Assembly: GCA_030613225.1 (NCBI GenBank)
Contig: JAUWMJ010000212.1
Location: 1-5,999, forward strand
Reading direction: 5' to 3'
DNA length: 5,999 bases
DNA from: Desulfobacterales bacterium
Lineage (GTDB): Bacteria > Desulfobacterota > Desulfobacteria > Desulfobacterales > JAUWMJ01
Numbering within the stretch: the stretch's first letter is position 1; the number at the start of each line of letters is the position of its first letter. Made by a program: the position numbers and the translations under genes. Positions 1 to 5,266 of the stretch are shown in pieces. The notes beneath the pieces were generated by a model, which did not search any database, was not told the origin of the DNA, and was given only the letters and a program-made list of their open reading frames with translations.

Positions 1-76
1 GGAGCCTGCCCAGTTTTCCGATCAGGTTTTCCCTGAATGTTGCCCTTAAATCGATAAAATAGACTTTGCTATTCAT
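1..76 (-). CDS. DUF362 domain protein, N-terminal fragment
   Basis: Only the first 25 codons are inside the window; the gene continues past position 1. The translation begins MNSKVYFIDLRATFRENLIG and continues with KLGRL. This opening (basic residue, VYF, DLR, then ENL and a KLG helix) matches from memory the N-terminus of DUF362-family proteins, which usually carry a 4Fe-4S ferredoxin-like cluster region further on and are common in anaerobes. No cluster cysteines can be seen because that part is outside. The start at 76 is supported by a purine-rich stretch just upstream (GGAAGGAAGAGG on the minus strand, positions 93-82), which holds a Shine-Dalgarno-like GAGG 5 nt before the ATG. The family call rests on 25 residues only, but the start itself is convincing. 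The function of the family is poorly defined. Confidence 0.65.
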   Translation of the reverse strand, partial: MNSKVYFIDLRATFRENLIGKLGRL

Positions 77-107
77 GGTTTCCTCTTCCTTCCCAATTAC
101 CAAGACA

Positions 108-137
108 AGTGTAATCCGGCTCCTGGGTGAATTCCAA
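108..137 (-). promoter_or_regulatory. possible sigma-70-type promoter of the DUF362 gene
   Basis: On the minus strand TTGGAA (137-132) is followed after 18 bases by TACACT (113-108). Each hexamer matches its consensus at four of six positions. It lies 32 nt upstream of the ATG at 76, a sensible leader length. Matches of this quality arise often by chance, so this is a weak candidate. Confidence 0.2.
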
Positions 138-171
138 AAGCCGTTTGCCCTCATTTTGTGTGAATACAGAT

Positions 172-235
172 ATCGTTAAGTAGTTGAGTCGTTAAAACAA
201 CAACTTAACCACTCAACCTCTCAACCACTTAACGA
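172..235. repeat. octamer tandem array with copies in both orientations
   Basis: On the plus strand positions 204-235 are four consecutive 8-bp units: CTTAACCA, CTCAACCT, CTCAACCA, CTTAACGA. Positions 172-195 hold about three further units of the same kind on the opposite strand. As a result 174-188 and 220-234 form an inverted repeat pairing at 14 of 15 positions, with a 31-nt loop that can itself pair in alternative registers. It sits between the small-protein gene and the DUF362 gene. There is no T-run beside the stem, so it does not look like an intrinsic terminator. It could be an expandable intergenic repeat or an RNA hairpin; the function is unknown. Confidence 0.75.
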
Positions 236-292
236 GGTCTCGAATATTGATTACGATTACTTTCAGATAACTATTTTTCTGAACCGTGGATG

Positions 293-478
293 TTATCCAT
301 TTTCAGGATATTTGTAAACGTTCAAACCGATTACAACATCAGTGCCCTCGATTTTCTGGTTACCACGCGTGCTGGCAACTGTTATCGTTTTGCCGGATTT
401 TGAAGGGCCAAACTCTTTTGTTAAATCTATCTCAATAGTCAGCTTACCGTCTTTAACTTCCCATTTTACATTCTGCAT
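293..478 (-). CDS. conserved-looking 61-residue small protein
   Basis: A 61-residue protein beginning MQNVKWEVKDGKLTIEIDL and ending in a GLNVYKYPENG tail. The ATG at 478 is preceded by GGAGGAAGTG on the minus strand, with GGAGG at 493-489 leaving 10 nt to the start, a strong ribosome binding site. Residues alternate as in short beta strands: a W/V/V strand, a KLTIEIDL strand, then a polar block KEFGPSKSGKTITVASTRGN and a final strand with GLNVYK. There is no signal peptide, membrane segment or cysteine. From memory, small proteins with the same FGPSKSGKT...AST.GN...GLNVY signature occur in scattered anaerobic bacteria without known function. The GPSKSGKT segment resembles a P-loop in letters only; 61 residues is too short for a P-loop NTPase fold. 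I am confident it is a gene and have no function to assign. It stands alone between two repeat-rich spacers. Confidence 0.8.
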   Translation of the reverse strand: MQNVKWEVKDGKLTIEIDLTKEFGPSKSGKTITVASTRGNQKIEGTDVVIGLNVYKYPENG

Positions 479-519
479 TTTCTCACTTCCTCCATTTTTT
501 GTATTTATGCGATGTCCGG

Positions 520-539
520 ACTCCGGTTTTCACCGGAGT
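520..539 (-). repeat. perfect 8-bp hairpin with GAAA tetraloop (REP-like)
   Basis: On the minus strand the sequence is ACTCCGGT-GAAA-ACCGGAGT: eight perfect base pairs closed by a GAAA tetraloop of the stable GNRA class. The flanks, a GTCGTC block before and TCCGGA after, resemble the widespread extragenic repeat with core GTCATTCC.G.GAAA.C.GGAATCC known from many proteobacterial genomes; that likeness is from memory. It lies about 40 nt upstream of the small-protein start, outside any gene. After the second arm there is no T-run on the minus strand, so a rho-independent terminator for nadE is unlikely. On the plus strand a TTTTT run lies 7 nt beyond the stem. Confidence 0.65.
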
Positions 540-574
540 GACGACTTTTTACGAATTCATCATTATTAAAGCCC

Positions 575-604
575 GTGTGAATCTATGCAAATCTGTGTTC
601 TATT
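575..604. repeat. degenerate 10-bp-period repeat
   Basis: Three adjacent 10-base units on the plus strand, GTGTGAATCT, ATGCAAATCT and GTGTTCTATT, share a GTG.AAATCT-like pattern. On the minus strand it reads as ACACAGATTTGCATAGATTC, similar to the CACAGATT-type decamer repeats often met in deltaproteobacterial spacers (from memory). It lies in the nadE to small-protein spacer. The repeats are imperfect and the copy number is low. Confidence 0.45.
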
Positions 605-648
605 TTTAAAGAACTGAATTATTGCGAATCGATTATTGCTATTTTGGC

Positions 649-790
649 GAGCCAGTTTCAAAATATTCAATTTTGTTCGAGATCAAGGAAGGCGAAAATT
701 TTAACCACAGGAATACATGGAGTATTTCGAGGATTAAAATTTGAGCCTGACGCAGATATCGGACAAAAGAGGATGTTTTGAAATTGGCTC
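649..790 (+). mobile_element. palindromic element, copy A (overlaps nadE 3' end)
   Basis: A 142-bp element that recurs at 5124-5266 in the same orientation with one single-base gap and about 85% identity by eye. It is a long imperfect palindrome: left arm 649-716, loop 717-721, right arm 722-790. The ends are GAGCCAGTTTCAAAA on the left and the complement of GAGCCAATTTCAAAA on the right. The stem beside the loop is seven pairs (710-716 with 722-728, one of them G-T). The right arm overlaps nadE, supplying codons 549-566 and the stop. GGC at 646-648 recurs at 792-794, so a 3-bp target duplication with one extra base (A791) on the right is possible but weak. No transposase is encoded; if mobile, it would depend on another enzyme. 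It could instead be a structured-RNA repeat. Confidence 0.75.
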
Positions 791-2434
791 AGGCGTATAT
801 CTTTGCGCTAAGGGGTAACGCCTGCCGTAACCGAACGCCTTTGACGTCACCTTAAGGCCTGGTGCTGCCTGGTACCGCTTGTATTCGTTCCTGTCAACCC
901 TTGATATAACATCTTCAACCAGCTCCCTGTTAAATCCCATCTTCACCAGTTCATCCGTCCCTTTGAAATCTTCAATATACCCTTTTAGTATGGGGTCCAG
1001 GATTTCATACGGCGGCAGGTCATCCTGGTCTGTCTGGCCGGGTTTGAGTTCGGCAGAAGGTACTTTTGTAATAATTCTGGATGGAATATATTCTTTTTCA
1101 GCATTTATAAAACGGGCAAGGTCATAAACTACTGTTTTGGGAACATCGGAAATTACTGCCAACCCTCCGTTCATGTCGCCATAAAGGGTGCAATACCCGA
1201 CTGCAAGTTCGGATTTGTTGCCGGTGGAAAGAAGAATACTCCCCTCCCTGTTGGACATGGCCATTAAAATAGTGCCTCTGATTCTTGCCTGTATATTCTG
1301 CTCGACGATGCCCGGCTCACTTTTCTTGAAAGAAGGTGAAGTATATTCCAAAAACTCTTTAAACATGCCGTCAATCGGAATTGTTTCAATCTCGATCCCA
1401 AGATTTTCAGCAAGTCTCTTGGTATCTTCATAATTATCTTTAGAAGTATATTGTGACGGCATAAAGATTGTTGAAACATTTTCTTTTCCCAGAGCCATGG
1501 TCGCAATATACGTTGTTAATGCTGAATCTATTCCTCCGCTTAAACCAACGACAACTTTTTTAAAACCGCATTTTGTCACATAGTCGTGTGTCCCCATAAT
1601 AAGAGCTTTTAGTATGGATTCCGTTTCCTGGCCTGCAACTGCATGAAGGTTCTGCTTATCAGGCTCAGACCTTTTTAAATCAAAAACTACCAGGTCTTCT
1701 CCAAAATCTTTTGCCCGGACAGTCATCTTACCTTTTCGATTAAAAGCAGCGCTTATTCCATCGAACAGGACGCTGTCATTTCCTCCCACCTGGTTTGCAA
1801 AAACCAGAGGAACATCGTACTTTTTCGCAATAGACCCAAGCATATCCCATCTTAACTCTCTTTTGCCGACATGAAAAGGAGATGCTGATATATTTATTAT
1901 CAGATCAGCGCCATCTTCTATCATCAATAATACAGGATTTAAGTGATACACTCTTTTTTTAATTGCATCCTTGTCGTTCCAGACATCTTCACAAATTGTC
2001 AGCCCTATCCTGCGTTCCTTGTATGGAAAACTTACGACCTTGGTGCCGGGTTCAAAATAACGCCTTTCGTCAAATATGTCATAAGTCGGCAGGAGTCGCT
2101 TATTAACCTTGTGCAGGATTTTGCCGTTTTCAAAAAGAACGGCAGAGTTAAAAAGCCTGTTTCCTTCATGATCCGGGTTTTTATCAACAAAACCGCAAAT
2201 AACGCCTATGCCGCTTATTGAGGATATAAGGTCGTTTAAATATGCTATGTTTGTGTCAACAAAATCATCCTTTTCAAGAAGATCTCTGGGAGGATATCCT
2301 GAAACGGTAAGTTCGGAAAACACAACCAGGTCACATGAAAGTGCCCTTGCTTTGTCCGAATAGTATTTTATCCTGCGGGAATTATGTTTAAAATCGCCGA
2401 TTACCGGGTTAATTTGTGCTATTGCTATTTTCAT
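734..2434 (-). CDS. nadE: glutamine-dependent NAD+ synthetase
   Basis: A complete 566-residue enzyme of the last step of NAD biosynthesis: it amidates deamido-NAD+ (nicotinate adenine dinucleotide) using ATP and ammonia released from glutamine, in the cytoplasm. Residues 1 to about 250 form the nitrilase-like glutaminase domain, with the catalytic triad visible as E41 (FSELTVSGYP), K112 (NKRLLPTYD) and C148 (GLTICED). Residues from about 270 to 546 form the synthetase domain, with the ATP pyrophosphatase loop SGGIDS at 299-304 and STGNKSE at 403-409. The normal family ending GRRYPLAQRY is at 538-546. The next 20 residues (TP plus 18 others) are unusual: residues 549-566 and the stop are encoded by repeat copy A, so the C-terminus is probably an insertion product. 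The ATG at 2434 fits the family's usual MKIAIAQINP start, but no good Shine-Dalgarno precedes it. The gene follows the kinase gene after a 152-bp spacer. Confidence 0.97.
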   Translation of the reverse strand: MKIAIAQINPVIGDFKHNSRRIKYYSDKARALSCDLVVFSELTVSGYPPRDLLEKDDFVDTNIAYLNDLISSISGIGVICGFVDKNPDHEGNRLFNSAVLFENGKILHKVNKRLLPTYDIFDERRYFEPGTKVVSFPYKERRIGLTICEDVWNDKDAIKKRVYHLNPVLLMIEDGADLIINISASPFHVGKRELRWDMLGSIAKKYDVPLVFANQVGGNDSVLFDGISAAFNRKGKMTVRAKDFGEDLVVFDLKRSEPDKQNLHAVAGQETESILKALIMGTHDYVTKCGFKKVVVGLSGGIDSALTTYIATMALGKENVSTIFMPSQYTSKDNYEDTKRLAENLGIEIETIPIDGMFKEFLEYTSPSFKKSEPGIVEQNIQARIRGTILMAMSNREGSILLSTGNKSELAVGYCTLYGDMNGGLAVISDVPKTVVYDLARFINAEKEYIPSRIITKVPSAELKPGQTDQDDLPPYEILDPILKGYIEDFKGTDELVKMGFNRELVEDVISRVDRNEYKRYQAAPGLKVTSKAFGYGRRYPLAQRYTPEPISKHPLLSDICVRLKF

Positions 2435-2456
2435 GGCATATTTTAATTGATGGAAA

Positions 2457-2480
2457 GGGTTCGAGGATTCAAGGGTTTTG
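2457..2480. repeat. short 8-bp-period repeat upstream of nadE
   Basis: Three adjacent octamers on the plus strand, GGGTTCGA, GGATTCAA and GGGTTTTG, lie 23 nt upstream of the nadE start. On the minus strand they read as CTTGAATC-CTCGAACC-type units, reminiscent of the CTYAACCN octamers at 204-235. The array is short and imperfect, so it could be partly chance. The rest of the 2435-2586 spacer shows no convincing promoter or terminator. Confidence 0.4.
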
Positions 2481-2516
2481 GTGCTTTTTCTCTATTGAGG
2501 ATTGGGGCATCATGCT

Positions 2517-2528
2517 TTTGATATCAAA
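2517..2528. other. perfect 12-bp palindrome, possible operator
   Basis: TTTGATATCAAA is a perfect dyad about 80 nt upstream of the nadE start, in the kinase to nadE spacer. It could be a binding site for a dimeric regulator. It is A/T-rich, short and has no second copy or clear promoter next to it, so this is only a note. Confidence 0.2.
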
Positions 2529-2586
2529 GGGTTAGGGCTCTTCAAGCGTGAACCGTAAAGCACGCAAAGAATAACTTTTTTACTGT

Positions 2587-5100
2587 TTATTTAATCATAT
2601 TTAAGCACAGTCGGATTTGTTTGCCCATTTCAGCACCAGATTTAAATCGCTTTTTTATACTTTTTGTCAGCGACCTGTTGATAATTGGTTCCAGGCAGGA
2701 TGGAAGATTCGGTTTAATTTCCGACAATGGCCTATAGGAAGCATTTGAAATGGCATACATAAGATTGGTAAGGTTATCCCCTTTAAAAGGCTTTTCCCCG
2801 GTCAACAGCTCATAAAGAACTACGCCGAGAGAAAAAAGATCACTGCGGCCATCCACCTTTGCTCCTGCAACCTGTTCAGGTGACATGTAATTGGGAGTAC
2901 CAAGGATGACCCCGGTCTGGGTTTTTGAAGCAGTCATAACACGGGCAATACCAAAATCAGCCACCTTTACCCTGTTGTTTTGCAAAAGGATAATGTTGTC
3001 AGGTTTTATATCTCTATGTACAACTCCATTGCGGTGCGCATAATCCAGGGCTTCGGAAACTGACAAAACAACTTTTAGTACTTGTTTAGGCCGGAGTAAT
3101 TTATTTTTACTGCAATATTCGGACAGATCCTTTCCTTTGAGAAACTCCATGGCCATGTAGGCCATATCATATTCTTCCCCAACATCAAAGATGGTAACTA
3201 TTTTTGTATGAGAGAGTTTTCCTGCAGCTTCCGCCTCAAGAAAAAATCGCCTTTTAACTTCAGCCAGTTTGTCGGCATCCAAATCCGCGTATTTCAAAGT
3301 TTTAATAGCCACTTCCCTGTTGATTTTAGGATCCATACCAAGATAGACCGTCCCCATTGCACCCTGACCAAGTTCCTTAATTATCTCATAGCGTCCCAGG
3401 GTAGGTTTAGTCGTAGCGCCATTAAGCAACAAAGTTTCTTCCTGCACGGTTGCACCGGGGGCAAATATGGCTGTCTCTCCAAAACTTTCAAGAGCTTTTA
3501 TTCGTTTAGTAATATCTTTGAATTTTCCTACTTTAAGCATATGGTTATAAACATCAAGTGCCTTTTTAAACATCCTTTTTCGTTCAAAATCGAGGCCGAG
3601 ATCATAAAGCAGGCTTCTTACTTCTCTGTTTTCAACAGGACATAATAAAAATTTTTCAAAGGCAAAATCGAGTACACCTTTTTTCTGAAACGACAGACCC
3701 AGCATCTTGTTTAATTCCATGCTTTCATGCTGTTTTTCCGCTGCAAATCTTTTATATCCTGTTATAAAAAAACCGATGAAAGCCAGAAAAATCGGGGAAA
3801 GCACCTTAAGCCAGTAACCGAATACCATAAAAAGAACAACGGCAAATCCAATCCAGGTAACTAAAAAAATACTCAGTATTAACCCGCCATCCCTTGGATT
3901 TACCTTGGGAATAACAAATATAAGAAACAGGCCGAAATAAAGAACGACCATAGTTTCCATTGCAAAGGCCCAGGTGGGTCTGGAAAAATGTTTGCTGTTA
4001 ATAATATTCTCAACAACAGTTGCGCAAATTTCGACACTCGAAGCGTCATTATTTACTGTTGTTTTAAACAGGGGAACTATATCTTTTGCGGTGACTCCAA
4101 GGAGAACGATTTTATCATGAAAGGCATCTTCAGGAACTTTGCCGTTAAAAACATCTGAAAATGAGTAACTGGCAATTTTTTGTCCATGTCCGCCATAATC
4201 GATAAACATCCGGTAATATCCGTCAGTAGGGATGTCCAGGTTTTCAAGCCTCAGCCCGTCGTCATTCGGTCTTATTTCGTCAATACCTACCCCTACATAT
4301 TTTGCAGCGAGTTGAAGAGCAATGGAAGGGAAATACCTTTCTTTATATTTGATAAAAAGTGGTGATCTTCTAATTTCGACATCAGAGTCGATAATCTGAT
4401 TGATATGTCCTAGAGCACCCGCTCTTCTTGCCAATTGATTGAAGGTGGTTGTAACTTTATTAGCGACAATAGTCTTATCGTCAAAAGTATAGGGGTGTTT
4501 TGCCGGGCTTACCTTGTTTTTGCTGAAATCGAGGGAATTAATGATTAAAATACCTGGTAATTCGGAGCCATCATTGTCATTTGTGGAGCCCATGTTAAAA
4601 CGCAGAGGCAAAACTATGTTGACTGCGTGTTTTACAGCTGCAGTAAATTTATTATCATGCTCAAGCCGCATTTGAGCTTTAGCCAGAATCCGGTCAATTT
4701 TAAGTCGGCTTTTTCTTGTTTTCAGGAATGGATCATCTTTAAGTCTTCCTCTGACATTTATAATTTCTATAAGTCCTGGATTTATTTCCTGGCCTGGATA
4801 TAAAAGATGCAGGCCAAATGCTTTAGGGCTAAACTTTGAAAGACGGCGGATCACATCGGCAATATAAGAGCGGGGCCATGGCCAGCAGCCGATATCTTTT
4901 ATGCTTTTATCGTCAATTTTTACGAGTACAATCTGACTGCTGATTTCCCTTTTTCGAAGGCCGGTAAAAAAATCATAGGCCTTGTATTCCAGAAACTGCA
5001 TGGGATGAAACTCAAGCAGCATCCCCCCTATAATAAGCAGGGTAAGAATCGTGCAAAGCAGCCAGTTGGAAAATAAAATTTTTTTAAGCTTCAGACTCAT
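2587..5100 (-). CDS. membrane Ser/Thr protein kinase with CHASE2 sensor domain and TPR-like linker
   Basis: 837 residues from the ATG at 5100. In order: a membrane helix at about 9-30; an extracytoplasmic CHASE2 domain at about 35-375 (YDFFTGLR, VLVKIDDKSI..IG.WPWPRS, GHIN...D.D..IRR, FHDKIVLLGVTA, all typical); three membrane helices between about 380 and 450; a TPR-like helical region at about 460-535 (FAFEKFLLCP, KALDVYNHML); a Thr-rich linker; and a Hanks-type kinase domain at about 570-830. Kinase residues are intact: glycine loop GQGAMG 578-583, K600 in VAIK, E622, HRDIKPDN 695-702 with D697, DFG 715-717, SPE 740-742. The activation segment carries TQT (T727, T729), the usual autophosphorylation spot. 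It should phosphorylate cytoplasmic proteins in response to an unknown external signal. An in-frame ATG at 5145 would add 15 residues, partly from repeat copy B, before the membrane helix. I prefer 5100 (MSLKLKK then helix), though neither start has a clear ribosome site. Confidence 0.93.
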   Translation of the reverse strand: MSLKLKKILFSNWLLCTILTLLIIGGMLLEFHPMQFLEYKAYDFFTGLRKREISSQIVLVKIDDKSIKDIGCWPWPRSYIADVIRRLSKFSPKAFGLHLLYPGQEINPGLIEIINVRGRLKDDPFLKTRKSRLKIDRILAKAQMRLEHDNKFTAAVKHAVNIVLPLRFNMGSTNDNDGSELPGILIINSLDFSKNKVSPAKHPYTFDDKTIVANKVTTTFNQLARRAGALGHINQIIDSDVEIRRSPLFIKYKERYFPSIALQLAAKYVGVGIDEIRPNDDGLRLENLDIPTDGYYRMFIDYGGHGQKIASYSFSDVFNGKVPEDAFHDKIVLLGVTAKDIVPLFKTTVNNDASSVEICATVVENIINSKHFSRPTWAFAMETMVVLYFGLFLIFVIPKVNPRDGGLILSIFLVTWIGFAVVLFMVFGYWLKVLSPIFLAFIGFFITGYKRFAAEKQHESMELNKMLGLSFQKKGVLDFAFEKFLLCPVENREVRSLLYDLGLDFERKRMFKKALDVYNHMLKVGKFKDITKRIKALESFGETAIFAPGATVQEETLLLNGATTKPTLGRYEIIKELGQGAMGTVYLGMDPKINREVAIKTLKYADLDADKLAEVKRRFFLEAEAAGKLSHTKIVTIFDVGEEYDMAYMAMEFLKGKDLSEYCSKNKLLRPKQVLKVVLSVSEALDYAHRNGVVHRDIKPDNIILLQNNRVKVADFGIARVMTASKTQTGVILGTPNYMSPEQVAGAKVDGRSDLFSLGVVLYELLTGEKPFKGDNLTNLMYAISNASYRPLSEIKPNLPSCLEPIINRSLTKSIKKRFKSGAEMGKQIRLCLNMIK

Positions 5101-5123
5101 TATGAATGTTATTAAACCAGTAT

Positions 5124-5266
5124 GAGCCAGTTTCAAAATGTTCAATTTTGCACCAAGGTCAAGGAAGGCGAAAATTCTAACCGCAGGAATACTTGATGTA
5201 TTTCGAGGACTATAATTTGAGTCTGACGCGGAGATTGGGTAAAAGGGGACGTTTTGAAACTGGCTC
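5124..5266 (+). mobile_element. palindromic element, copy B (between paaK and kinase gene)
   Basis: A 143-bp element, the second copy of the one at 649-790. Left arm 5124-5192, loop 5193-5197, right arm 5198-5266, both arms 69 nt. By eye 44 arm positions can form Watson-Crick pairs and 6 more G-U pairs in the plus-strand sense. The outermost 15 bases, GAGCCAGTTTCAAAA, are a perfect inverted repeat, extending to 18 of 20 plus two G-U pairs. Its right end directly touches the paaK stop codon (5267-5269). Its left end is 23 nt from the preferred kinase start, so it makes up most of the kinase leader. TAT at 5121-5123 recurs at 5268-5270, one base beyond the right end, as in copy A; this may be a 3-bp target duplication or chance. 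No protein gene is visible inside. Confidence 0.75.

Noticed and set aside
374..427. GPSKSGKT in the 61-residue protein as a Walker A ATP-binding loop
   Set aside because: The protein is far too short for a P-loop NTPase fold and lacks a following hydrophobic strand with a Walker B acid.
342..569. Plus-strand open frame of 75 codons opposite the small protein
   Set aside because: The minus-strand 61-residue frame has a strong ribosome site and a plausible protein pattern; the plus-strand frame is its shadow.
734..790. The 18-codon frame of the element as a selected peptide
   Set aside because: The frame is open in both copies, but differences between copies fall about equally on all three codon positions taken with first and second together, with little sign of protein-level constraint; the pairing of the arms explains the conservation better.
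2546..2565. GCGTG...CACGC stem after the kinase gene as a terminator
   Set aside because: Only five pairs with a 10-nt loop, no T-run following on the minus strand, and on the plus strand the T-run is too far from the stem.
3208..3645. Plus-strand open frame of 145 codons inside the kinase gene
   Set aside because: It lies wholly opposite the kinase coding region, which carries unmistakable domain motifs; the plus-strand translation shows no recognisable domain and has no neighbour genes on that strand.
649..5266. The two element copies as long direct repeats flanking a composite transposon
   Set aside because: The enclosed DNA holds nadE (a housekeeping gene) and a kinase, no transposase or integrase, and the copies have diverged by about 15%.
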